6,036 nt of DNA from an uncultured Eubacteriales bacterium (GCA_905209135.1 CAJLRT010000077.1:1-6036), one strand, 5' to 3'. Numbered from the stretch's first letter, positions 1-5,944 are shown. The notes: a model not told the origin generated them from the sequence alone. Numbers and translations are program-made.

Positions 1-69
1 ATAGGGTACGATTTTGGAAAACGGGTCCAGGTTTTTCAGCAAATTGCCGTCCGGACGTTTTGAAAACAT
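1..69 (-). CDS. N-terminal fragment of a putative 2-oxo acid dehydrogenase E2-like acyltransferase (partial)
   Basis: The 23 codons visible run off the left edge and read MFSKRPDGNLLKNLDPFSKI then VPY. The pattern K-R-x-D-G-x-L-(L/I)-K-x-L-D-P-(F/M)-x-K-I-x-P resembles the N-terminus of small, lipoyl-domain-free proteins of Clostridia annotated as 2-oxo acid dehydrogenase acyltransferase (catalytic domain). This comes from memory of the family, not from an alignment. The start is well supported: an AGGAGG ribosome binding site lies 7 nt upstream and a plausible promoter precedes it. The catalytic HxxxD motif would lie outside the window, so the acyltransferase role is not shown here. The gene points the same way as the GH36 gene upstream, but it is separated from it by a hairpin and has its own promoter, so it is probably a separate transcription unit. 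Confidence 0.5.
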   Translation of the reverse strand, partial: MFSKRPDGNLLKNLDPFSKIVPY

Positions 70-76
70 ACGGTTC

Positions 77-82
77 CCTCCT
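77..82 (-). promoter_or_regulatory. Ribosome binding site of the left-edge gene
   Basis: The minus strand reads AGGAGG, a perfect anti-Shine-Dalgarno match, 7 nt before the ATG at 69. It fixes the start of the partial gene. Confidence 0.8.
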
Positions 83-106
83 TCCCTTTTATGAATTTGA
101 CAATTT

Positions 107-135
107 ACGATACCACAATACCTTACGAATTGCAA
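107..135 (-). promoter_or_regulatory. Candidate sigma-A promoter of the left-edge gene
   Basis: On the minus strand TTGCAA (130-135) and TATCGT (107-112) are separated by exactly 17 bp, each matching 4 of 6 consensus bases. The site sits in an AT-rich island (about 85-180) that contrasts sharply with the GC-rich DNA beyond 181. Transcription would start near 100, leaving a leader of about 30 nt. A direct repeat TTACGA (105-110 and 123-128, 18 bp apart) overlaps the -10 box and lies in the spacer. It could be an operator or chance. Confidence 0.5.
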
Positions 136-180
136 TATTTTATCAATAAAAAACCCTTAAAAAATTTACAATTCATTTAA

Positions 181-329
181 TGCGCGCTTTGCAGTGCGCC
201 GCGCCCCGGCCGGCGCCGGCATCTTTTCAGGCGGGCTGCGCTTTACAGATATGGCGGACAAAAGTTCCGCGCGGGCGGCGGCACAGGCGCGTCAGGTGCG
301 CCCGCGCGCGGGCGGGATAGAATGGGAAA
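181..329. other. GC-rich non-coding stretch with two inverted repeats
   Basis: Within the gene-free stretch 70-425, this part holds no reading frame with a ribosome binding site or recognisable protein on either strand. It contains a 12-bp perfect palindrome (GCCGGCGCCGGC, 209-220) and a 10-bp inverted repeat (268-277 with 299-308, 21-nt loop). In DNA this GC-rich such repeats arise easily. I see no RNA family in it. Confidence 0.4.
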
Positions 330-358
330 GCGGCGGACAGACTGTGTCTGTCCGCCGC
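330..358 (-). terminator. Probable terminator hairpin downstream of the GH36 gene
   Basis: A perfect 12-13 bp stem (330-342 pairing with 346-358, loop of 3-5 nt) lies 68 bp past the GH36 stop codon. On the minus strand it is followed by TTTCCCATT, only a weak U-tract. The stem is long and perfect and sits between two co-directional genes, so a terminator is the likeliest role. Termination may be incomplete. Confidence 0.6.
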
Positions 359-425
359 GCGGGTTCCGCATCAAAGCGGTCGGCGCCGCCGAATCGGGGC
401 GGGCTGCCGCCGCAGGTTTTTTCCC

Positions 426-2600
426 TCAGGAAAGCGCCGTGAGCAGGATCAGCTCGCTCGTCAGGCTCGTGCCGGGGGCCAGGCGCAGGCCCTCGTATTT
501 CAGCACGCGGCCGTCCAGCTCGAACTGTTCGCCGGCGCTGTCGACCTGGACGCGGTAGCGCTTCGACGCGTCGATGCCCTTGAATCGCACGGTCAGGCCG
601 TCGTCTGCGCCGTCGGCCAGGCGGAACACGCCGAGCATGGCGCGGCTGCTGTCCTCCGCCACGAGTTCCAGCATGCCCAGCCCGCGGGAGTCCTCGCCGT
701 CCAGGGCCGGGGTGTGGTGGTAGATTTTCGCATGCTCAATAAACGGAGTGACAAAGTTCTTGTACAGATCCATAAAGTGCCAGATCCGGGCCTGCTGCTG
801 CGGGTTCTCCGCCGCGTCCATCGGCGTGCCGATGCCGTGGCCGTGGTGCGCCGTGGGACGCACGAACATCATCTGCCGGAGCTGGAAGTCCAGCTCGGCC
901 ATGGAATGGGCGCCCATGGTGGTGATGAGCCGGTCGATCAGCTCCGGGGGCAGGCACATGGTCATGCCGTTGGTGATGTCAAACGAACGCGGGGACACCG
1001 GGTTATCCGTGACCCAGGTGTGCGAGAAATACTTGACCGCGCCGAGGTCGGTCCGGCCGCCGCCCGAAGCGCAGTTTTCAAAGATCACGTCCGGGAAGCG
1101 CTCGCGCAGGCGGCGGAAGATGGCCGTAAAGTTTTCATTGTAACGGTAGTCCGCGTTTTCCAGATAGCCGTCGCGCAGATTATACGAGTAGGGGGCGTTG
1201 TAGACGTGGTTGAAGTCAAGGCGGAACATGTCGATCCCCGTCTGCTCAATCATCTTCGCGATCTCGTCCTCCACCCACTGCGCGGCTTCGGGACGGGAGA
1301 GGTCTACAAGCCCGCCCACGCCCTGCTGCGGGTAGCCGCCGTTGTTCTTGTCGTTATAGCCCTTTGTGACAAAGCCGCCGTGCGTCTTTGCCGCCGGGGA
1401 CAGGCTGCCGATGCGCTCCGGTTCCATCCAGAGCCCGAACAGCAGGCCCTTTTCATGGCAGTAGTCGCGCAGCTCGCGGATGCCGTTCGGATAGCGGTCC
1501 TTATCCACTTCCCAGCTGCCCGTCATGGCCAGGCAGTCAAATCCCTGCGGGAAGTACCAGCCCGCGTCGATATAGAAAATGTCGTAGCCGCGGCCGGCGC
1601 AGCGGTCCACGCACTCCTTGTCCAGGTTGATCTCGCCGCCGCCGGCCGTCTCGACCCAGCAGCCGCGCCCGCGCGGCTGCGGCATCATGACGCTTCTGCG
1701 GATGTGGTCGTGCATGCCGTTGACCGCCATGTCCATATCGCCGTTGACCATGCCGATCAGCAGTTCCGGCGAATTGATGGTTTCGCCGGGCGCGAGCACG
1801 CGCTGGGGCTTGAGTCCGTCCGTCTCGGCGGCAAAGCCCAGATAGCAGTGGTTGTGTTCGGTGGCAAGGCCGTAGTTTTCATGGTTTACGTCAAAGGAAA
1901 ACCTGTACCCGCCCGAATAGGCGAGCTGGCCGATAAAGCAGGTGCCCTTGCCCCTGTTTTCCAGCACGAAGAAGGGGTGGCGGTAGCGCAGGCGGGAGTA
2001 GCGGCCGCCGAAGCTGTATGTGGCGTTCGGCACTTCGTGCCAGCGGAACATGCCCTCGTGCATATGGCTCGTGTATTCAAAGTAGCCGAGCCGGTAGGGG
2101 CTGTCGGCGCTCTGGTCCTTCACATGGTTTTTCCAGCGCAGCGTCGTCTCCAGCCCGCCGCTGAGGACGGCGAGCCTGCCCAGCGCGGCTGGCGACTGCG
2201 CGCGGTTGGTAATCTCCAGCCAGCGCGAAAACACGCAGGCGCCGTCCAGCAGGGTGCAGACCTTGACTGTGACGGGACGGACGGTATGGCGCAGTGTGAT
2301 TTTGAAGGTGAGGTTGTCTTTCCCCTCGATCCGCTCGCAGCCCTCGTACGCCCAGTGGGACATGAGCGACTGGCCGTCGAGCTCCAGCTCGAACGCCTGC
2401 GGCGCGATATAGTCCGCGGGGTTGAGGATGGTGGGGTCGCACCCGTCCTGTGCAAGCGCCATGTATCCGGCGCCGTTCCAGCCCAGGGCGGTGAAAATAC
2501 CGTCGCGCAGGCCCTCCGTATAGGTGGTAAGGCCCGTTCGGTACGCGAAGGTCGGGTTTTCGCCTTCCGTGACAAATACGTCGTAAAACTGTGTGTCCAT
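426..2600 (-). CDS. GH36 family alpha-galactosidase-type glycoside hydrolase
   Basis: This 724-residue protein is of normal GH36 length and has no signal peptide, so it is probably cytoplasmic. It would remove terminal alpha-galactosyl (or related) residues with retention of configuration. The N-terminal beta domain spans about 1-310, the TIM barrel about 315-620 and a small C-terminal beta domain the rest. Barrel landmarks are DIFYIDAGWY (340-349), GLWMEPERIG (389-398), FRLDFN (459-464) with nucleophile D462, and ENCASGGGR (508-516). HTWVTDNP (527-534) supplies the likely acid/base D532. The start is ATG 2600 because GGGGAGG lies 4 nt upstream; the frame stays open to an ATG at 2696, but that lies upstream of the promoter. 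Oddities: the usual K-W-D around the nucleophile is R-L-D, and the usual S-D-N-T-D is T-D-N-P-V. The fold and mechanism are secure, but galactose specificity is inference; alpha-N-acetylgalactosaminidase or another alpha-glycoside specificity is possible. Confidence 0.87.
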   Translation of the reverse strand: MDTQFYDVFVTEGENPTFAYRTGLTTYTEGLRDGIFTALGWNGAGYMALAQDGCDPTILNPADYIAPQAFELELDGQSLMSHWAYEGCERIEGKDNLTFKITLRHTVRPVTVKVCTLLDGACVFSRWLEITNRAQSPAALGRLAVLSGGLETTLRWKNHVKDQSADSPYRLGYFEYTSHMHEGMFRWHEVPNATYSFGGRYSRLRYRHPFFVLENRGKGTCFIGQLAYSGGYRFSFDVNHENYGLATEHNHCYLGFAAETDGLKPQRVLAPGETINSPELLIGMVNGDMDMAVNGMHDHIRRSVMMPQPRGRGCWVETAGGGEINLDKECVDRCAGRGYDIFYIDAGWYFPQGFDCLAMTGSWEVDKDRYPNGIRELRDYCHEKGLLFGLWMEPERIGSLSPAAKTHGGFVTKGYNDKNNGGYPQQGVGGLVDLSRPEAAQWVEDEIAKMIEQTGIDMFRLDFNHVYNAPYSYNLRDGYLENADYRYNENFTAIFRRLRERFPDVIFENCASGGGRTDLGAVKYFSHTWVTDNPVSPRSFDITNGMTMCLPPELIDRLITTMGAHSMAELDFQLRQMMFVRPTAHHGHGIGTPMDAAENPQQQARIWHFMDLYKNFVTPFIEHAKIYHHTPALDGEDSRGLGMLELVAEDSSRAMLGVFRLADGADDGLTVRFKGIDASKRYRVQVDSAGEQFELDGRVLKYEGLRLAPGTSLTSELILLTALS

Positions 2601-2604
2601 AATG

Positions 2605-2611
2605 CCTCCCC
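2605..2611 (-). promoter_or_regulatory. Ribosome binding site that decides the GH36 start
   Basis: The minus strand reads GGGGAGG 4 nt before ATG 2600. The longer open frame to ATG 2696 has no comparable site and begins upstream of the -35 box, so it is not the true start. Confidence 0.75.
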
Positions 2612-2633
2612 GAATATTTTGTATTGTACAGAC

Positions 2634-2662
2634 ATTATAGCGCCTGCCCGGCCAAGTTACAA
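2634..2662 (-). promoter_or_regulatory. Sigma-A promoter of the GH36 gene
   Basis: On the minus strand TTGTAA (2657-2662) and a perfect TATAAT (2634-2639) are 17 bp apart. The predicted transcription start near 2627 gives a leader of about 27 nt. Three A/T tracts (2667-2672, 2685-2690, 2703-2709) lie upstream of the -35 box at about 18-bp intervals. They could act like an UP element or bend the DNA. Confidence 0.8.
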
Positions 2663-2709
2663 TCCCTTTTTTCTTGTTATGGACAAAAAACCGCATGCCG
2701 CTAAAAAAA

Positions 2710-2872
2710 CAGGGGGGAGGCCGGATACATGCGCCTTACACGGACTGCGGCGCGGGGCGGGCGGCTGAGGCGCAACGGCCGGGAGCGCCGCGACTGTGCC
2801 GCGGGCGGCGCGGGGCGGGACCTGACCGAGCGGCGCGGCTCGGTTGCCTGAGCGCACAGGACAGCGGACAGC
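2710..2872. other. GC-rich intergenic spacer
   Basis: No supported gene lies between the GH36 promoter and the terminator of the AEC gene. Open frames crossing it run antisense into neighbouring genes or lack a ribosome binding site. The one structure worth noting is a 7-bp stem with a 6-nt loop (2825-2831 with 2838-2844). It has no U-tract and no recognised role. Confidence 0.4.
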
Positions 2873-2899
2873 AAAAAAAGCCGGAGGCGGCCTCCGGCT
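2873..2899 (-). terminator. Intrinsic terminator of the AEC transporter gene
   Basis: The minus strand folds AGCCGGAGG against CCTCCGGCT (2879-2887 with 2891-2899, 3-nt loop) and runs straight into seven T residues (2873-2879 in the + strand are A). This is a textbook Rho-independent terminator, 38 bp beyond the AEC stop codon. Confidence 0.9.
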
Positions 2900-2909
2900 C
2901 CAGTGTAAA

Positions 2910-2931
2910 GCCCGCCGGGAAACCGGCGGGC
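2910..2931 (-). terminator. Second hairpin just after the AEC stop codon
   Basis: A 9-bp perfect GC stem (2910-2918 with 2923-2931) closes a 4-nt loop that reads GAAA on the + strand and TTTC on the minus strand. It lies 5 bp beyond the stop codon and before the main terminator, with no U-tract. It may protect the 3' end or assist termination. Confidence 0.5.
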
Positions 2932-2936
2932 CTGTT

Positions 2937-3911
2937 TCAATAGAGGCTGTTTATGAGCATAACCAGGGGCAGGGTCGCGATATTGAGGGCAATGCTTGTA
3001 AACACGAGCTGGCCCGCGAAGTCGTCGTCGTACCCGTACTCCCGAAAAAAGGGTGTGAGCGAGATCATGGCGGAGGTGGCGTACTCGATCATGAGCAGCT
3101 GCCTGTAGTCCTCCGGCAGATACAGCCGCCCGGCCAGGTTCATCACAAACCCGAACAGCAGCGGCAGAAGCAGCAGCTTGAGGCAGAGGAAGACCGGCAC
3201 CTCGCGGCTTTTGTAGACGACGGAAAAATCCGAAGTCGCAATGACGACGCCGATATAGACCAGGGCGAGCTGGGGCGTTACGTTGCCCAGCGTGTGCAGA
3301 GGCGCATACACGAGATCGGGCAGGCGCACGCCGACAAGCTTGAGGACGATGGCGGCAAGGATTGCGACGGTGACAGGCGTAAACGCCGCCTTGAGGCTGA
3401 AGCTCTTTTTGCCCGGCTCCGCGCTGTAACGGCTCATCAGGTACACGCCGAGCGTCCACATGGCGATGTGCCCGGCAAGGGAGACGAGGGCCACGCCGAG
3501 CTGGCCCAGCTGCTCGCCGAACAGGGCGACGCACAGGGGCAGGCCCATATACGTCACGTTTGACATGCCCAGCAGGATGAAAAACACCGGGCCGCGCCGC
3601 CTGTCGAGCTTCAGGAGCTTTGCTGCGGCCATCCCGATCAGAAAGCTGACGACGACCCAGCCGACGGCCGTCAGCAGAAGATAGCGGCTGTCCCAGATCT
3701 GGCCGACGGAGATGTCGGGGTTGAGAAAGATGCAGAACATCAGGATCGGGAACAGGACCCGCGCTATGAGCCTGGACAGCGCGTCGCGCACGCCTGCGTC
3801 CAGAAATTTCGTCTTTACGACGACAAACCCGATGACAATCGGGATACAGAGCTTGAGCAGCTCCACGACCAGTATTTTTACATTTTCCAGTTTCGTCACC
3901 CGGTTTCTCAT
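2937..3911 (-). CDS. AEC family (auxin efflux carrier-type) membrane transporter
   Basis: This 324-residue, strongly hydrophobic protein has roughly ten membrane segments split by a short basic cytoplasmic loop (about 160-172, containing PGKKS). That is the typical length and layout of the Mem_trans/AEC family. Recognisable stretches are the first helix near 10-32, GMSNVTYMGLPL (115-126) and the C-terminal signature around 276-315: EYATSAMISLTPFFREYGYDDDFAG, abbreviated here to its E276, P287 and YGxD (292-296) core. Known bacterial members export or exchange small carboxylates; the substrate cannot be told from sequence. The start is ATG 3911, with AAAGG 8 nt upstream. An in-frame ATG at 3968 lies inside the -35 box, so it cannot start translation from this promoter. 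The gene is divergent from the GH172-SIS pair and monocistronic. Confidence 0.88.
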   Translation of the reverse strand: MRNRVTKLENVKILVVELLKLCIPIVIGFVVVKTKFLDAGVRDALSRLIARVLFPILMFCIFLNPDISVGQIWDSRYLLLTAVGWVVVSFLIGMAAAKLLKLDRRRGPVFFILLGMSNVTYMGLPLCVALFGEQLGQLGVALVSLAGHIAMWTLGVYLMSRYSAEPGKKSFSLKAAFTPVTVAILAAIVLKLVGVRLPDLVYAPLHTLGNVTPQLALVYIGVVIATSDFSVVYKSREVPVFLCLKLLLLPLLFGFVMNLAGRLYLPEDYRQLLMIEYATSAMISLTPFFREYGYDDDFAGQLVFTSIALNIATLPLVMLINSLY

Positions 3912-3939
3912 GGATTCGGCCTTTGCGGGGCGCGCTGGT

Positions 3940-3968
3940 ATTATACTAAAATCCCGCCGCTTTGGCAA
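3940..3968 (-). promoter_or_regulatory. Sigma-A promoter of the AEC transporter gene
   Basis: On the minus strand TTGCCA (3963-3968) and a perfect TATAAT (3940-3945) are 17 bp apart. Transcription would start near 3933, giving a leader of about 22 nt before ATG 3911. This promoter settles the gene's start. Confidence 0.8.
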
Positions 3969-3995
3969 GGGCGCAGGACCGGTATTTGGCGAATT

Positions 3996-4031
3996 TCAAC
4001 AAAGAGTTTTTCATGAACCGTTGTTTGTTGA
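3996..4031. promoter_or_regulatory. 36-bp dyad-symmetric element, candidate operator between divergent promoters
   Basis: Outer arms TCAACAAA (3996-4003) and TTTGTTGA (4024-4031) are perfect inverted repeats. The perfect palindrome TTCATGAA (4010-4017) shares exactly the same centre, between 4013 and 4014. In all 13 of 18 base pairs are symmetric. The right arm covers the first four bases of the GH172 -35 box, so a bound protein could repress that promoter and possibly affect the AEC promoter 28 bp to the left. The regulator is unknown and not encoded in the visible sequence. Confidence 0.55.
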
Positions 4032-4056
4032 CAGCGGCGGCTGGGTGTGGTATCAT
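4028..4056 (+). promoter_or_regulatory. Sigma-A promoter of the GH172-SIS operon
   Basis: A perfect TTGACA (4028-4033) is followed after 17 bp by TATCAT (4051-4056, 5 of 6). Transcription would start near 4063, giving a leader of about 50 nt. The leader holds a 6-bp GC hairpin (4074-4079 with 4085-4090) that ends 7 nt before the ribosome binding site. Confidence 0.85.
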
Positions 4057-4097
4057 GCGAGTAGGAAAAACCGCCGGGGCGCGCCCCCGGAACTTTG

Positions 4098-4104
4098 AAA
4101 GGAG
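4098..4104 (+). promoter_or_regulatory. Ribosome binding site of the GH172 gene
   Basis: AAAGGAG lies 9 nt before ATG 4114 and supports that start. Confidence 0.8.
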
Positions 4105-4113
4105 ACGTATTTC

Positions 4114-5202
4114 ATGGCTTTTAACGGCATATCCAACGGCCTTGGCGACCTGACCCTGCTTTCCAACGCGAAATCCCGCTCCCTGTGCGCGGAAAACCCG
4201 CGCGGCGAGGTGGGCAAAGGCGGAAGCTGCCCGCTGGAGGAGGGCGTTGCCAGGCAGGCCGCGCGCGACCTCGGCCTGGGCTGGAAAGTAAACCCCTACC
4301 GCATCATCCGCGCAGGCGAAACCGCCGAGATCGCGGACATTGACGGACCGGGCTGCATCCACCATATCTGGTGCACGCCGACGGGCAAGTGGCGCAACAT
4401 TATCCTGCGCATCTACTGGGACGGACAGGAGAATCCCTCCGTGGAGTGCCCTGTGGGCGACTTTTTCGCCATGGGCTGGAACAAATATGCGCAGGTGTCC
4501 TCGCTTGCGGTATGCGTCAACCCCGGCAGCGCATTCAACTGCTACTGGCACATGCCTTTCCGCAAGCACTGCCGCATGACCATTGAAAACCGCGCGGAGG
4601 AGGACACCGTATTCTTCTATCAGATCGACTACAGCCTGACTGAAGTGCCCGAGGACGCGGCCTATTTCCACGCCCAGTTCCGGCGCGTCAACCCCCTGCC
4701 GTATAAAGAGGTTTACACGATTCTCGACGGCGTGCAGGGCAAGGGGCATTATGTCGGCACCTACATGGCCTGGGGCGTCAACAACAACGGCTGGTGGGGC
4801 GAAGGAGAGATCAAGTTCTACATGGACGGCGACAAGCAGTTCCCGACCATCTGCGGCACCGGTACGGAGGATTACTTCTGCGGCTCCTACGACTTTGAAG
4901 ACCCCGTGACCCACGACCGCTACGTTGAATTCACCACCCCGTACGCCGGCCTGCCGCAGGTCATCACGCCCGACAGGCTGTACAGCAGCCAGTTCCGCTT
5001 CGGCCTGTACCGCTGGCATGTGACCGACCCCATCCGCTTTGAAAGCGACCTGAAAGTCACCATCCAGGCCCTCGGCTGGCGCGAGGGCGGCCGGTACCTG
5101 CCCATGCAGGACGACATCTCCTCCGTGGCGTTCTGGTACCAGACCATCCCGCACGCGCCCTTCCCCGCACTGCCCGACAAGGATTACCTTGAAGTGATAT
5201 AA
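4114..5202 (+). CDS. GH172 (DUF2961) glycoside hydrolase
   Basis: This 362-residue protein is a full-length single-domain DUF2961 protein, the family now classed as GH172. Signature stretches are IRAGETAEIADIDGPGCIHH (65-84), LRIYWDGQENPSVECPVGDF (98-117) and GTGTEDYFCGSYDFE (248-262). Characterised members include alpha-D-fructofuranosidase / difructose dianhydride I-forming enzymes and exo-acting D-arabinofuranosidases, so a furanoside substrate is likely. Their two catalytic glutamates lie about 20 residues apart; E230 or E232 with E252 are the natural candidates here, but I could not align them. There is no signal peptide, so it probably acts inside the cell on imported oligosaccharides. 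It is the first gene of a two-gene operon with a CBS-less arabinose-5-phosphate isomerase-like protein. The family call is firm; the substrate is inference. Confidence 0.9.
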   Translation: MAFNGISNGLGDLTLLSNAKSRSLCAENPRGEVGKGGSCPLEEGVARQAARDLGLGWKVNPYRIIRAGETAEIADIDGPGCIHHIWCTPTGKWRNIILRIYWDGQENPSVECPVGDFFAMGWNKYAQVSSLAVCVNPGSAFNCYWHMPFRKHCRMTIENRAEEDTVFFYQIDYSLTEVPEDAAYFHAQFRRVNPLPYKEVYTILDGVQGKGHYVGTYMAWGVNNNGWWGEGEIKFYMDGDKQFPTICGTGTEDYFCGSYDFEDPVTHDRYVEFTTPYAGLPQVITPDRLYSSQFRFGLYRWHVTDPIRFESDLKVTIQALGWREGGRYLPMQDDISSVAFWYQTIPHAPFPALPDKDYLEVI

Positions 5203-5207
5203 CAAAC

Positions 5208-5237
5208 GCAGGGATCAGGCGCAGGCCTGATCCCTGC
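5208..5237 (+). other. Long intercistronic hairpin between the GH172 and SIS genes
   Basis: A perfect 13-bp stem (5208-5220 pairing with 5225-5237) closes a 4-nt GCAG loop. It begins 6 nt after the GH172 stop codon and ends 7 nt before the ribosome binding site of the next gene. What follows is TTATGA, not a U-tract, so full termination is unlikely. It may stabilise the 3' end of the upstream message, mark a processing site or lower expression of the second gene. Confidence 0.65.
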
Positions 5238-5244
5238 TTATGAC

Positions 5245-5249
5245 AGGAG
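5245..5249 (+). promoter_or_regulatory. Ribosome binding site that decides the SIS gene start
   Basis: AGGAG ends 1 nt before ATG 5251 but 7 nt before ATG 5257. Only the second spacing is workable, so 5257 is taken as the start. Confidence 0.75.
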
Positions 5250-5256
5250 CATGAAC

Positions 5257-5868
5257 ATGATTGCAAAAGAGCACATGGACGCGATGCACGCGTTCGACCA
5301 AAAGGCGAAAGCGGAGTTCAACCGCTTTCTCGACACGCTTGACGACGCGCCGTACGAGGCCGCGGCGGAGCTGATTCTGCAAAGCGCGGCGCACGGCGGA
5401 CGGCTGCATATCACCGGCATCGGCAAGCCGGGGCATGTCGCGGGCTACGCCGCCTCCCTCATCAGCTCTACCGGCACGCCGGCCTATGAGCTGCACGGGA
5501 CCGAGGCCGTGCACGGCTCCTGCGGGCAGCTTGTCAGGGGCGACGTTGTCATCTGCATCTCCAACAGCGGCGAGACGGCGGAGCTGCTCGCCACCATCCG
5601 CGCCATACGCAACAACGGCTGCGAAGTCATCGCCGTCACGGGCCGGCCCGAATCCTCCGTGGCCAGGCTCGCGGGCGTGCACCTGTTTGCCGGCGTGGCA
5701 TGCGAGGGCGGGCCGCTCAACCGCGCGCCGCGCGCCTCTATCCTGGCCGAAATATACGTCCTGCAGCGGCTGAGCGTGCTTTTGCAGGCGCACCGGGGGC
5801 TGACGCCCGACGAGTACCTGCTCCGGCATCCGGGCGGGTCGCTGGGCGTGCGCCGGGAAAACGAATAG
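5257..5868 (+). CDS. SIS-domain sugar-phosphate isomerase, arabinose-5-phosphate isomerase-like (KdsD/GutQ/KpsF family) without CBS domains
   Basis: This 203-residue cytoplasmic protein consists of one SIS domain. Family members interconvert D-ribulose-5-phosphate and D-arabinose-5-phosphate. Matches to the KdsD pattern run along the whole domain: ITGIGKPGH (52-60), SSTGTPAYELHGTEAVHG (70-87), ISNSGETAEL (101-110), VTGRPESSVAR (127-137), EGGPLNRAP (150-158) and LLRHPGGSLG (188-197). K57, E109, E150 and H191 sit at constant offset from the four residues I recall as important in E. coli KdsD (K59, E111, E152, H193), so it looks active. Classical members are about 320 residues with two C-terminal CBS domains. 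This one stops right after HPGGSLG at a normal stop codon followed by a terminator, so it is a natural short form rather than a truncation. Linkage to GH172 favours a catabolic role. Another sugar-phosphate isomerase activity remains possible. Confidence 0.82.
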   Translation: MIAKEHMDAMHAFDQKAKAEFNRFLDTLDDAPYEAAAELILQSAAHGGRLHITGIGKPGHVAGYAASLISSTGTPAYELHGTEAVHGSCGQLVRGDVVICISNSGETAELLATIRAIRNNGCEVIAVTGRPESSVARLAGVHLFAGVACEGGPLNRAPRASILAEIYVLQRLSVLLQAHRGLTPDEYLLRHPGGSLGVRRENE

Positions 5869-5912
5869 CTCCCGGACCATCGCGGAAAACCGAAGATTGC
5901 ATCCGCTTTAAA

Positions 5913-5944
5913 AGGCGCGCTGCGGCATGGGCCGCAGCGCGCCT
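5913..5944. terminator. Bidirectional terminator between convergent genes
   Basis: A 14-bp perfect stem (5913-5926 pairing with 5931-5944, loop ATGG) lies 44 bp after the SIS stop codon. On the + strand it is followed by CTTTCC, a weak tract; on the minus strand by TTTAAAG directly after the stem. It can serve both the GH172-SIS operon and the convergent gene ending at 5956. Confidence 0.8.

Noticed and set aside
194..442. A small open frame on the + strand in the left intergenic region
   Set aside because: It has no ribosome binding site, begins with GTG, crosses the terminator hairpin and runs into the 3' end of the GH36 gene.
2601..2696. A 32-residue N-terminal extension of the GH36 protein
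   Set aside because: It would begin upstream of the promoter, and a good ribosome binding site precedes the internal ATG at 2600.
2679..2709. A possible terminator or hairpin around GCATGC flanked by A tracts
   Set aside because: Only the 6-bp GCATGC core is self-complementary; the flanking bases do not pair.
714..2768. A 684-codon open frame on the + strand
   Set aside because: It lies antisense to the GH36 gene, has no ribosome binding site or recognisable domain, and is rich in valine, alanine, arginine and histidine as expected of a shadow frame in GC-rich DNA.
2701..3534. A 277-codon minus-strand frame overlapping the AEC gene
   Set aside because: It is an arginine- and alanine-rich alternative frame of the AEC gene that runs through the terminator at 2873-2899; no domain is visible.
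3912..3968. A 19-residue N-terminal extension of the AEC protein
   Set aside because: Its start codon falls in the -35 box of the gene's promoter, so it would not be transcribed from there.
4014..4027. A cre-like catabolite repression site (TGAACCGTTGTTTG)
   Set aside because: It is one base short of the TGWAANCG spacing and poorly symmetric, so it does not match the CcpA consensus. The coaxial dyad explains these bases better.
3946..5205. A 419-codon open frame on the minus strand
   Set aside because: It is antisense to the clearly recognisable GH172 gene and has shadow-like composition with no known domain.
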